Source of the DNA: Rhinopithecus roxellana
Taxonomy: Eukaryota; Chordata; Mammalia; Primates; Cercopithecidae
DNA: 64,000 nt
Assembly: GCF_007565055.1 (NCBI RefSeq)
Contig: NC_044564.1
Span: 80,248,563-80,312,562, forward strand
Direction: 5' to 3'
The number at the start of each line of letters is the position of its first letter. Positions within the stretch are counted from its first letter, which is position 1. The position numbers were made by a program, and so were the translations under genes. This document shows, in pieces, positions 48,606 through 60,504 of this stretch. The notes under the pieces were generated by a model. The model did not search any database and was not told the DNA's origin. It was given only the letters and a program-made list of their open reading frames with translations.

Positions 48606-48639
48606 TTGTGAAAAATACATGAGAGTTGAATCAATTTCA

Positions 48640-48882
48640 ACAAACACTGAACATTTTCTATGTGCCAGAAAAAAAGTCTATGTCACCTCATTTTATGTTT
48701 CCAGGTAGATGAATGGACATTTAGTATGAATATTAATATGGAACTAGGGTCCTATGTAGACTTTTTGCTCCTTAGAATCAGAAATAATATCTTCTTCACA
48801 GTTGTATTCTTAGCACCAGACAATATTCTCAGTCCAAAAATGGTACCAAGTAAATATATTATTTATCAAATAAATAAATGAT
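48640..48882 (+). mobile_element. Possible L2 3' end, sense
   Basis: The ttgctccttagaatcagaaa, tcttcttcacagttgtattc, ttagcaccagacaatattct and gtaccaagtaaatatatt blocks follow a decayed L2 3' UTR. Confidence 0.45.
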
Positions 48883-50692
48883 AATCTGGCATTCTTACAA
48901 GACAGTTGCCTAGAGATATTTGAAGTTTCAAAATATTTATATTGTTAAGTAATATTATTGTATGTGCTTTGAAATTTAAAGTGAAGACAATATGTTCGCA
49001 TATTGTTACTATCAAAAATCAGTCTTCTGAGATCATATTAGATAACTTATAAACATAATGCTATATATCCAATAAAAACCAATAGTTGACCTGGAAAAAT
49101 TATTTTAAGAAGGCATATTACACATTCATGTTTTTCATAAGCTGAATAAATGAGGCATATATTTATTCTTCTGTGTCTGATGAATTTACTTCTATATCAT
49201 AGTAATCATGGTTTTGTAATTTTTCCAATCTGTAAATCTGAGTGTGTCTTTTATTTTTATCTATTGTTATTTTGCCAGCCATCCCTTTTTGACACTCACA
49301 GTATATCTGATTTAAACAGACTTACTGTCTTTTCCTAACTCCCTGCAGTCTGGAAAACCAGATAATAGAACCAGTTGAAATTATTCTTAATATAGGAGCA
49401 AATATTTTATACACAACATTCACATAAGACATTATCTCTTCTAAAATCTCAGAGTCCTTTTAGGATCTTAGTTATTTTCTTGGGAATCAAGGTTGTAAAA
49501 TAAATGAACTTTGGATAAGTGAAATATTGAACTGTTTGCAAAACTGTCTGAGAACTATTAGCAAAATATAGCTTATGTGTAACTTAAACATATTTCCCAA
49601 TACTAAAACTCAGCTTTGCCGTGTAGGTGACTTTTAAAGTCCAGATTATAGAATGCTTGCTCAAAGAGAAAGATGCTATTAGAAACATATATAAGAATAT
49701 AGTGCAATAGGCGAAAGGAAAGCCAAATAAATAATTTCATGTAATACATAGTAATGGAGAAATGGGAGAAACTGAAAATCTTCCTGGTGTGTAATCAGAA
49801 AAATGATCTTTCAATGAAAAGATACTATATAAAATATAATGCATCTGTAATAGGAAATTTTACTCCTCCCTCTGGAAATTAATTCCTCTACTGTGCCGGT
49901 ATTTGGGAAGAAGTGGTATGATAGATGGTATACCACAGTAATGAATTTCTCCCAGTCTGGAGGGCAAAGTGTGTGGTTTGTGTGCGTGTGTGTGGGAGGG
50001 GTGGAGGAGTGTGAGGTGAAGAAAAGGTAAGTGAGCAAGAACTCAGCTTCGTCATACAGACTAAAAATGTCTAGAACCCGTTGTATCATTTCCCGTTTAC
50101 TTCAACCTAATTTTTTTTTAAACTCCACGATCTCTAGTTGTTTCTGGTGTAGAAACAACTAGAGAGTATTGAAGATACAATATAACCCTAAACACTTGGG
50201 CATAAACTCATTCTTGCTTGTCTTTCTTGTTTATCGTCATAGTCTTTTCTTTCTTATATGAAGAAAAATCTACAGTTTGCCACAAATATTTGATTCACTT
50301 TTATAACAACATAAAATGATAGAAGATAGTACTGAAATTGAAGTTGATTCTAAAGGAATACAAATCAAAATAATGTTCCGGATGAGCTTTTTGAAACATA
50401 TTACACAATATCGAGATAATAAGACAATTCTTGATCTGCCTCACTAGGAGCCTAAAGTGCTATGCAAGCAGCATTTTCCCAGTCTCAGTGCTCTCTCCCT
50501 ACCATTCATCTTTCACTATCATTTACTTGGGGGCTTTCTGAAATGGTGTTTCTGGTCATACAGGGTATCTTAAATTTGTATTTACTCCATCAAAAATAGC
50601 AACACATTTTGTATCAAACAAGTCCTCATAACTTAGGTTGGGCACATACTATTTTTTTCTTGACTGGAAATAACTAAAAAATGAAAATAAAA
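48883..50692. other. Unassigned sequence with one perfect hairpin
   Basis: No interspersed repeat recognised. It contains the hairpin at 50131-50165 and a GT-rich patch at about 49975-49995. Open frames at 49150-49338 and 49811-50089 are unsupported. Confidence 0.4.
50131..50165. other. Perfect 15-bp inverted repeat (hairpin)
   Basis: The arm tctctagttgtttct (50131-50145) is exactly complementary to agaaacaactagaga (50151-50165), with a 5-base loop ggtgt. It is not part of a repeat I recognise and has no T run after it. Confidence 0.9.
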
Positions 50693-50980
50693 AGAAACGT
50701 TACACTCTTTTATTTTTGAGACAGAGTCTTGCTCTGTCACCCAGGCTGGAGTGCAGTGGCCAGATCTCAGCTCACTGCAAGCTCCGCCTCCCTGGTTTAC
50801 GCCAGTCTCCTGCCTCAGCCTCCCGAGGAGCTGGGACTACAGGCGCCCGCCACCTCGCCCGGCTAGTTTTTTGTATTTTTTAGTAGAGACGGGGTTTCAC
50901 CGTGTTAGCCAGGATGGTCTCAATCTCCTGACCTCGTGATCCGCCCGTCTCGGCCTCCCAAACAGAAACGTTAGATTCTT
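50693..50980 (-). mobile_element. Young AluY, Old World monkey lineage, 5'-truncated
   Basis: An antisense Alu at about 50710-50963 with the monkey-type ggccagatctcagctc and cacctcgcccggctagtttt variants. It stops at cggcctcccaaa, lacking roughly the first 37 bases of Alu. Flanks agaaacgttacactctt (50693-50709) and agaaacgttagattctt (50964-50980) match at 15 of 17 bases. Confidence 0.92.
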
Positions 50981-51286
50981 AAAGATGCAAACAATTGCTC
51001 TAATGAGTAACAAATATTGAGAATTGATGCCCTGAAAGATCGGGCTCATTTCCCTACAGCTGAGGCACCAGCTGGTCTGACTTAGCACAGTCTGCGAATC
51101 AATGTCATTGTTTATATTTGCAGGGATGTGGAGAGGAGAGCAAGAGAATAGTTTCTGAGAGTCTAATATGGACAAAAGTTACAAAAACATCAGGTTCCAA
51201 AGGCAAGTAGTAGTTCCTGATTATATCTGTTAATGATTCTCAGGCAAAGAAAAGTAATTGTTGTGCAGTCTATGACATTACAGCAA
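50981..51286. other. Unassigned sequence
   Basis: No recognisable feature. The minus-strand open frame at 50897-51175 runs out of the Alu. Confidence 0.4.
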
Positions 51287-51287
51287 T

Positions 51288-51472
51288 GGTGACAGCTCTA
51301 CATATTTATCTCGTTTAAATTTTTCAACTACTCTGTGAGTTATCAGATGTCAGCAGTCCATTTTACAGATGAGGGAACATAGGCTAAAAGAGTATCAGTG
51401 ACTTAGTCTAATGTGACAAAGTCGGCACCCACAGAGCCAAGATTTGAAGCATCATCTGTCTCCTTTTAAAAT
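51288..51472 (-). mobile_element. MIR, antisense
   Basis: The tacatatttatctcgttta, agcagtccattttacagatg, agggaacataggctaaaaga, gtgacttagtctaatgtgac and acagagccaagatttgaagc blocks are in reversed MIR order. Confidence 0.85.
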
Positions 51473-53720
51473 TTATATTCATTCTCCTCCAATGTTATTT
51501 CTAATTTTAACACTATTCTTTATCTTTGTTTACATTAGTCCTAAATCATGCTGCCTTGTAATCTCATAGAATCAGAGTAACTGAATGGACTTCCCAGAGA
51601 ACCTGACTCTATCCATTAGGGTTAGATGAAGAGAGAACAGTCATATAGCTGCCATTATAATGGTTAGTAACTGTTGCAGAATCCCTAAGATGAAATTATT
51701 TTAGTTCAAATAATACAGAATTATGGCAGATAATTTGATTTTTAACAATTTTTTACAAATAAAACAAAAACCAATGCCCTTATTTTCATTTTATGATCAA
51801 CAAAAAGGGTCACATGCTAGAATAACATTCATCATGCTCTAGCTAAAAAAAAAAAATTCTTATACCTGAGTTTGCAATGACATCTCATTTTGAAAGAGAT
51901 CAAGCACAGTTGGTCCACAAATGAAGACCACAAATGGGGGAAAAAATGGAGTTATAAGTTTCTGTCACCTTTCTCTTCAACCATTATTTTAGAGGGCTCC
52001 AAAAATTCACATAGATTACACATAATGATTTTTCAGTTTGTGCTATTATTTATTGAAGGGATAAAAATTTATCATAACTCTCACTCAGACTCATAGGATA
52101 TCAGTGATAAAAATATTTTTGGGCATTTTCTAGTCTAATTACCTCCCCCCACAATATTAAATCAAGGAAACAGTGACTCAATGAAGTAATGTGGATTCAT
52201 AGATTAACTTGGTTGTGAGTAGTAATTAAGTTCTGAGCATTTTTCCAAGGAACTATCTATTCTGAACTAAAAATTGAAAAATGACTCATCACAGGATTTC
52301 TAAGCCATCTTGGGGACACCTTAAAGAGCAATACTTCTTGACATTAAGTTTTGCAAGACAGTATACATCTGCAAATTGTGGGAACTACATGCAGGGTTAA
52401 ATATCCTGGACAAATAATACTAGAGTTAGAAGATGACATTTAGGTTCTGGTTTACAAAAGACACTTCTGATTTACACTTTTATCCTCAGGGAATGATTAA
52501 TAGCACTTTTTTCTCTATCAAAAGTTTCTTGGTTTGGGGAACAAATTTTATCGTTTCACAAGTTACCCTAGTCTTTGTTATTGGTATCTATACTTATTTA
52601 CCTAGATATGTAACATCACTTATTAAAGGAAAAATGTCATTGTATAGGAGAGCTTAGCCATTACTTTCAATTTAGTGTGAAGAAATTTATCAAATCTCTT
52701 TTATCTGATGCCTAAACTATAATTGATTTTTTGAAGGAGTGGGATGGCAGAACAAAAGAACACTGGCACCAAAAGGCCAAAAATATATAAATAAATAAAA
52801 AAGAAAGAAAAATGGGATGAAGAAAAATGAGAAAAATGTTCACCTGTCTTCCAATTTTGCCCATGGATAGTCTGGATTATAGGTATACTAGGACTTTTCA
52901 TTTCTACTGAGAAAAAGATCAAGTAATGTGAATTAAATAGGAGGGTTTTAGCCTTGAGCACTAGAGGCAAATGGCCTGTAAAAGATCATGTGAACTGCCA
53001 TAAAGGAAAAATCATGGGTATTTACTTGACCTTACACAGACAAATATATGTATGTGTGTGCTATTGTATACAAAAATATTCACTTGAGATGGTTTCACGG
53101 AAGGGGAGAGAACCAAGATGAGCCATTGAAGAGTTTTAGAATTCAATCATAAAAGCAAATTGAAAAAAACCCATAATGATTTACTGAAAATAGGATAAGC
53201 CTATGGTCGCTGTTTTAATTGAGTGCATTTGGCAGGAAAAAATATCTTTAACAGAGCCAATAAATTTAAAGCACCTTGTATTCACTCCTCCCTGTCACAA
53301 TAATTATTTTTTATTTAAAGTTAGAGGAAATGAACCTGTTTTCATCTTAATATACTTCACATTATGCCTGTATAAGGAGGAAATCCGTAAGTCATAGAGA
53401 ATCAAAATGTTGCTAGGGTTTTCTGCAGATTTATCAAGACAAAACATTTCCCTAACATTTAAGGTTGGGAAGAAAATATTCTGTTCAGGGAAACTACCTC
53501 ATAATTCTAGTAGTTTATGGTATGAATCATTATTTCATAACACAATATTTCGATATTTCCCCATGTAATTAAATTAGCAAATGCATTTTACACAACATAG
53601 GATATAAGCTAAAGAGTGATTGGCATAAATTCTATTCCTATGTTACAATATAACTACTTTGCTATCTCTCTGTTTATCTGCAAGAAAGTAGTTATAATCA
53701 GAAGAGTTTACCACATTTAC
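51473..53720. other. Long unassigned AT-rich stretch
   Basis: No repeat family or exon recognised. There is an A-rich patch at about 52775-52840. Open frames at 51890-52096, 52433-52657, 52701-52970 and 53203-53397 are unsupported. Confidence 0.4.
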
Positions 53721-53721
53721 T

Positions 53722-53832
53722 CTGATGTGACTATGACACATTTTATGCTTTTATCAAAATATTTCATATACCCCATAAATATATATACCTACTATGTACC
53801 CACAAGAATTATAAATTAAAAATTAACAAAAA
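53722..53832 (+). mobile_element. Primate L1 3'-terminal fragment
   Basis: The final 110 bp of a primate L1 3' UTR: gatgtgactatgacacattt, cataccccataaatatata or a close form, ctactatgtacccacaagaa, then an AT-rich tail. The open frame at 53616-53819 runs into it. Confidence 0.82.
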
Positions 53833-54108
53833 GCATTCCATTTCACTAAAATTGTGATGTTAACTCAAAGTGTTTTTCTCTTTTATTAAATTGAACACAA
53901 GGCATGAATAAAATTATCCAGCTATCTCTGCATCACATGCATATTGTTAAACTATAGAAACGGTGTTACAAATTGGTTAAAAATGACTAAAATTATTGTT
54001 TATACAAAATTAATCCAAACTAACTCTGCTGATAAGATACAAAGGCAAAGTGGGTGGATTTGTTCTAGTAATAAAAATAACTTAACCCTAGCTGACTCTT
54101 AACCTCAG
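53833..54108. other. Unassigned AT-rich sequence
   Basis: Nothing recognised. Confidence 0.4.
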
Positions 54109-54275
54109 CTCTTTCTCCTTTCAGATTGTATACTAGAGTAGCGTACAACATAGTAAAAACAATATTGACATGAGAAACTTACAGATTCGGCTTTCTCTAT
54201 GATGAAAGGCTTATAACATATTTTTTAGTCATTGGAATTCTTCTTTGTTAATGCTGAAATCATATATCTAACATG
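54109..54275 (+). repeat. Local direct repeat, copy A
   Basis: Contains tactagagtag, attgacatga, cttataacatatttt and aatgctgaaatcata in the same order as 54543-54696. It is unclassified. Confidence 0.82.
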
Positions 54276-54542
54276 AACCACAATTCCTTAAATACCATAG
54301 CATGCACTTTCTCCTTCAAAAGTTAGCTCATGAGACTGTTGCTTGTTTGAACAACAAACTGATTAAAACTAGAAAAATAGAGTAAAATTGAAGAAGTAAA
54401 TATTTTTATTACATATTATTTATTTTGTATTATTTTTAATGAGTAAAAATTGGTTGATCCACTGGAATTTTTTTAAAGAAGTTTAATTCAACACAGTGCT
54501 TATTGGGGTCATAGATTGCAAATAAAAGTCACATAAAAAATT

Positions 54543-54696
54543 AGTCTTTCCCTTTGAATCATATATTAGAGTAGGAAAGAACATAATACAACTGTATTGA
54601 CATGAATAACTAACTGATTCTGCTTTCCCTGTTTGGAAGGTTTATAACATATTTTCAAGTCATTGAAATTATTTCCAATGCTGAAATCATACATCA
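54543..54696 (+). repeat. Local direct repeat, copy B
   Basis: Contains tattagagtagg, attgacatga, tttataacatatttt and aatgctgaaatcata, parallel to 54109-54275, in the same orientation and about 430 bp downstream. Similarity fades on the right after catacatc. Confidence 0.82.
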
Positions 54697-54764
54697 AAAT
54701 AATATACAAAATATACAATATTGTATTACATTCACAATGCATTTTGTTAAAATTTTTTAAAAAA

Positions 54765-55365
54765 TAATCAGGAAAGTAGCAGAATAGAAAGCTCAAAGCC
54801 CTTTTATCCATCACAGAAAACAAACACTAAAATAAATAAACTTATAGACTGATTTATATAATTTAATAGTATCTCTGATAGTCACAAATCTACAGAAACC
54901 AAGCAAATGCCCAATCAAGAAAAAGCCACACTAAAAATGGTAAGAAATTTCATAGTGTTCTACTTGCCTTTGCCCCATTCTTTATCCTATGTAGTGCCTC
55001 ACAGGTGGAAGATGATGACACAATACCCAGTTCTCTCACTTGGGCCAGAAAGAGCAAAGTAGATCATATTTGCAAGGTTATAACCAGTGTGAGCACTGCC
55101 AAGGCACTGGTTTTTCACTCGCCTTACTTGGAGCTCAGAAGAGGAAAAAGCGTAATTTGGATCTTAGGCTAGAAACCATGTAAACCAGTGGCATGCATGC
55201 AAAAACTTCAGGACAGAGGGGCAGTTGCAGGTCCACGGAAACCCCAAGGTAAGAGATTATTGGGAAAATAATACAATAGAACATCTAAGGCTCCAAGAAG
55301 AAGCTGAGTTGAGACTCACTGAAATGTAAAAGAGTCTGTGAGTGACATCAGCAAGTTGGTAGATT
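54765..55365 (+). mobile_element. HAL1/L1M-like element, 5' part
   Basis: agtagcagaatagaaagctc, then aaaaagccacactaaaaatg, cacaggtggaagatgatga, ggaaaataatacaatagaac and gtctgtgagtgacatcagca recall the 5' UTR of old L1 and HAL1 elements. The opening module is repeated at about 55349, so two 5' modules lie in tandem. Confidence 0.6.
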
Positions 55366-55702
55366 AGAAAGCTCTAGGCCCGGCCGGGCGCGGTGGCTCA
55401 AGCCCGTAATCTCAGCACTTTGGGAAGCCTAGACGGGTGGATCACGAGGTCAGGAGATCGAAACCATCCTGGCTAACATGGTGAAACCCCGTCTCTACTA
55501 AAAAATACAAAAAACTAGCCGGGCGAGGTGGCGGGCGCCTGTAGTCCCAGCTACTCGGGAGGCTGAGGCAGGAGAATGGCGTAAACCTGGGAGGCGGAGC
55601 TTGCAGTGAGCTGAGATCCGGCCACTGCACTCCAGCCCGGGCGACAGAGCGAGACTCCGTCTCAAAAAAAAAAAAAAAAAAAAAAAAGAAAGATCTAGGC
55701 CC
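55366..55702 (+). mobile_element. Young AluY, Old World monkey lineage, in HAL1
   Basis: A full-length sense Alu at 55382-55686 with 24 uninterrupted A bases (55664-55687). The target duplication is agaaagctctaggccc (55366-55381) and agaaagatctaggccc (55687-55702), with one mismatch. The minus-strand 90-codon open frame at 55442-55714 is an Alu artefact. Confidence 0.96.
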
Positions 55703-57345
55703 TTGTTTACCCACAGAAACTTTAAAAATGAGAGACTGACTAATACAGGTTTTTAGGAGCTCTGGAAAGCAATCACAGTTCTACAGTGTGTATAAGAGGG
55801 AAAGGCATAAACACATGCCCAGACAGAATATATGCTCAGAAAAGGTCTGAGAGGACTTTATGTGTTCATATTACATTGATAAGTAAGTTTTCCACTGCAC
55901 AGAGCCAGTCTGCAAAAACTGGGAGATGTGGTCTCTTTTGTAAATGACCAAATTTCAACAAAAATATCATAAAGCATTCAAAGAGATATGGTAATATGAT
56001 CCATCGAAAGGAACAAAGTTAATCTTCAGAAACTGTCTTTAAAGAAATACATCAGCCTCACTAGATAAGACTTTAAAATAATTGTCTTAAATATGCTCAA
56101 AGAGCAAAAGAAGAATGTGGAGAAAAAAATTCAAGGAAGTAGAGAAACAATATATGAACATAATTAAAATATTGATAAATATAGAAGTCATAAAAAAAGA
56201 ACCAAGCATAACTTAGGGAGTGGGAGAAATACAATATCTGAATTGAAAATTCACTGGAGTTGTTCAACAGCAGCCTTGAACAAGCAGAGAAAAGAAACAG
56301 TGAACATGAAGAAAAGTCATCTAAAACTATTACGTCTGAAGAGCAAAAAGAAAAAAGAGTAAAGAAAAGTGAACAGAGCAGAACATAAGGGACTTACAAT
56401 AAACCAATAAACAGAGCTGTACACATTATAAGAATCCAAAAAGATAAAAGAGAGATAAAGGGGTACAGAGATTATTTGAAGAAATAATGGCTGAAAATGT
56501 TCCAAATTTGAGGAAATGCAGGAATCTATAAACCCAAGAATCTCAACAAATTCCAAGTAGAATAAAGAGATTCACAAGAAGAGACATTACAATCAAATTT
56601 TTGAAAGCCAAAAATAAGGAAAGAATATTGAAAGCAGCAAGAGAAAGAACACTAATCATGCACAAGGGATCCTCAATTAACCTATCATTGAATTTTTCAG
56701 TGGAAATCTTGCAGACCAGAAAGCAGTAGGATGATATATTTAATGTGCTAAAATAAGAAAAAAAAAAAACCTGTCAACCTAGAATCTTGTATTTGGCATA
56801 AAGCTTCTTCAAAAATAGGGAGAAATTAAAACATTACCAGACAAACAAAACTGACACAGTTAATTACAACTAGACTTACTATATATGAAATGCTAACAGG
56901 AGTCTTATAAGTTGAAAAGACGGTAGGCAGTAACTCAAAGTCATATGGAAATATGAAATTCCCCAGTAAAAATGAACACAGGGACAAACACAAATAACAG
57001 TATTATTTTAATTTTGGTTTGTAACTTAACTTTTTATTTTCTACAGGATTTAAAAAAACAAATGTATAAAAATAATTATAAGTATACATAAAGGAATACC
57101 CACTATGTATAGATGTCATTTGTGAAATCAGTAACATAAAGAGAAACCGGGTGAAGCTCTAAGCAGTAGAGTTTTCCTGTGCATTGGAGTTAAGTCGGTA
57201 TGTGAAAAAGCTCTGGAGATTGATGTTGGTGATAGCTGTACAATAATGAGAGTGTATTTAATCCTACAGAACTGTACACTTGAAAACTGTTAAAGTTGTA
57301 AATTTTTTGTCATATATATTTTACCACACTAAAACAAAGAAAAAT
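55703..57345 (+). mobile_element. HAL1-like element, ORF1 remnant and 3' end
   Basis: After the Alu the element continues through an A-rich region where an ORF1-type coiled-coil protein would lie, now full of stops. It then has ttgaaagcagcaagagaaag, caagggatcctcaattaacc, aacctgtcaacctagaatct, gcagtaactcaaagtcatat, and the L1-type end gttaaagttgtaaatttttt and atattttaccacact. No ORF2 was seen between ORF1 and the 3' end, which is the mark of HAL1. Total length without the Alu is about 2.26 kb. Confidence 0.75.
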
Positions 57346-58178
57346 TTATTTGAATTTTGCTAATTCCTGATAATATGGCTTCATAGGCAATCATACCATA
57401 AGACAACATAGTATTAAATGATGCACAAACAAACTGTCTCAAAAACATATCATCCAGGCTCTCACACTATTTGGAAACTAATAGTACTGGAAATAAATCA
57501 ACCATTACATAGCTCACCAGAGGAAATGCCTGGGAAAGTGATGGAGCTGTCACACTTTTTGCATGGTTGAGAGCCCTAGGCCCTCTGTCAAGATCATGCT
57601 GCCCTCCTGGATCATTTTCATGCCTGTTGCCCATGTGCCATCCCTAGTTTCAAATGGCTGAACAAATAATTAGTTTTCCCAACACACGAATGGGGTATGC
57701 AATCATTGTCCTGCAACAAATTTTAATCATTGCCATTCAGCTGTGATTCTACTGTCATAAGATAGGTTGGTACCCAATGAAACAGGACAAAACTTGATAG
57801 ATTCTCATGTATTAATTAGCTAATGGGAAAGTCAAAAAAATAGATGTTGAATTTTAAATTAAATGGGATTGCCATACTTGCAAACAATTAAAGACATAAG
57901 GTTTTATATGAATTATATAATTATATATAATATATTACATATATGTAATAACTAATATATAAAATATAAGAAATATATAACATATATTACACGTAATTTT
58001 CTTTATATATAATATATATAATTTTCTTTATATAATAGGAAATTATAGGTTTTTTAAGGCTTGAGTATTCATTTAGTGGAGGCGAACAGTTACTATGCTT
58101 CTTAATGCCTCTTCTAAATGTCCATGTACCTTTTAACTTAGAGGAAGGAATTGTTGATCTGGTATAGCAATGCCATCT
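57346..58178. other. Unassigned sequence with a TA-rich tract
   Basis: 57400-57800 is less AT-rich and shows no repeat signature. A TA-rich tract lies at 57905-58040. Confidence 0.4.
57905..58040. repeat. TA-rich low-complexity tract
   Basis: Irregular tata and atat runs, with the phrase attttctttatata occurring twice (about 57995 and 58020). Confidence 0.85.
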
Positions 58179-58179
58179 G

Positions 58180-58606
58180 TCTTAATTAACTTTCTGTTGC
58201 TAAAATAGAATACCCCAAGACTGGGTAATTTGTAAAGAAAATAAGTTTAATTGTCTTACAATTCTAGAGGCTGGGAAGTCAGAGTGTATGCTAACAGTTT
58301 CTGGCATGGGATTTCATACTATGTCATAATATGATAGAAAAACAGAAAAGCAAGAGAGTGCATGTGAAAGAGACCAAACAAGAGGATGGCCTTACTTTAA
58401 CAGCCTGCTGTCTTGGTAAATAATCCAGTCACTTGAGAGTAAGAACATACTTACTCCCTCAAGAATTAACAGGATCAAACAAGAGTGGCATTAATCTCTC
58501 TCAGTGACTTAATCACATCTTAAAGATCCCACCTCCCAACACTGCTACACAGGGAACCACATTTTTCACACGTGAATTGTGGGAGACACACTCAAACAAT
58601 AGCACC
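58180..58606 (-). mobile_element. MaLR/MLT1-like LTR, antisense
   Basis: The gtcttaattaactttctgtt, gactgggtaatttgtaaaga, ttctagaggctgggaagtc, gatcccacctcccaacactg, gtgaattgtgggagacacac and tcaaacaatagcac blocks are a reversed MaLR LTR, nearly complete. Confidence 0.82.
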
Positions 58607-58621
58607 ATTCTTACCAGTTAT

Positions 58622-58962
58622 AGCAAAGTTAATTAAAACCACAGTGGGATACCACAATATACCCAACAGAACAGCTAAAACAAAAATCTCTGATAATGAT
58701 TACCAAGTGATTATAAAGATATAGAACTACTGGAACTCTTATACTATGTCAGTGGGAATACAAATTGGTATAACTCTTTGGGAAAGTAGCATCTATCTAT
58801 CAACAAGCTTTTAAGCCACATAAACACAATTACACAGCAAGAGAAATTTTCACACACATGTCCCAAAAGATATGTATAAATACGTAAGGTCCAAAATCTG
58901 GTTATGATGAAATACATTGAAAATTAAACTATTGCCATACATAGGAATCTCATATACACAAT
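58622..58962 (+). mobile_element. L1M fragment, end of ORF2, sense
   Basis: attaaaaccacagtgggata, taccaagtgattataaagat, ctactggaactcttatacta, gtgggaatacaaattggtat and gtcccaaaagatatgtataa follow the L1 ORF2 end in order, diverged. Confidence 0.8.
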
Positions 58963-60470
58963 ATTGAGACCAAGAGGCTGACATAAAACAAGTGTAAACA
59001 CTATTATTACATTTGTGAAACTCAAAAGCAGGCTAAATATTCTATAGTTTTAGAATTCAAGAAAGGAGTTGCTTGCCTTGTGAAGGAATTGAATTTGTGA
59101 CTTGGAAAGAAAAAAAGGGCCCTTGCAATGGTGTTGATTATGTCTTATTTCCTAATTTGAGAGGTATTACACAGGGTTGTAGACATTCTGATAATTCATT
59201 TAGCTATTCATTTATGATTTGCACACTGTTCTTATGTATGTTTCGATACAAATACTCGCTCAACCTATGATACATGGTTATTTTATATTTATACTAGAAA
59301 ACAGAAGAGACTAAAGTTGAAAAAATAAAAGTTACTTCTTATTCCACTAGTGCATTGACTCCAAGTCTTTTATTTTTTAATATGTAGGTTCACACATGAA
59401 TAATTACTCAGCATTGGTAGTTTTTCTAGGTTGACACAGATTATCAAAATATGTTAAGGAAATCAAGAAAATCTTGAATAGACCAATAACCATAGAAGCA
59501 TGAGAAATTAAAAAAGAAACTATTAGACCCAAGATAATCTTTGTCTAAGTTTACTATTAGGTTGTCCTAACACTTAAAGAACAAGTAATTTCCTTGCACT
59601 ACAAAAAATCTTAGACCACAGCAAACAATTTATTTAAAAAACAAACAAACAAACAAAAACCTATTTATTTCTTCAACAAGATTTTTTCTCTTGCAATTGT
59701 GGAATTAGTGCTTCTTTTTTATTTATTTTGGTCTCTTGTTTTCATAAATAATTACCTATACCTTTGTTTCTGTTTTCCATACTGGTCATATGTTTTCTCT
59801 CATTGTTTTTATAGTTTATCTTTGCCCTCTGCAGTTCTGAAGAAACTGAGTGCTCCTTCAGTTTCCTTTGCACAAATCTGATTCTGTTCTTTGTTGCCTC
59901 CAAAGACAGATATCATTCTTCTGTAACATTTTGGTTTCTTTTCAATTGTTTGTACTTTAATTTATCCAATCTCTGTGTTTTTTATTTCTGAGTCATTCAA
60001 TGCATATGCAAGGATGGAAAACAATTTTCTAAAACATTTTGTCTGCTTTCTATATTAATTCTTGCTTTACATATGCTTTTCTTCTGAGATTTTAATTTTC
60101 CATGTCAAGTAATTACTACTGACAACCAGGTTTGCTTTAATGGTTTTGTTGTTATTTTTTCTTTACTGATCTGAGATTGTGAGAAAAATCTATTGAAGTG
60201 TAGGATTTTCTAACAGACAAGTGACAAGATTGACCATTAGCCCTTGGTTCTACTGGTAACTTGTTTTTTTTTTTTTTTTTTTTTTTTGTTAGCAGAAAGC
60301 TTCTGAGCTTCATGGTTGAAGAGTAGATTGTTATGAAAAAGTTCAGGCCCAAATTCCAATGAGTAGCAAGCATTTCATTAATGCAATTCTAGAATGTTGG
60401 TAGATGGTTCATCATCTTTCCCCACTCTATGGTCTTCTCACCTTGATCTGATAACATCTCTAGAGCCTCC

Positions 60471-60504
<34 letters not shown>

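Noticed and set aside
50131..50165. The hairpin as a transcription terminator or tRNA arm
   Set aside because: No poly-T follows it, no cloverleaf can be drawn around it, and such terminators do not apply to this host.
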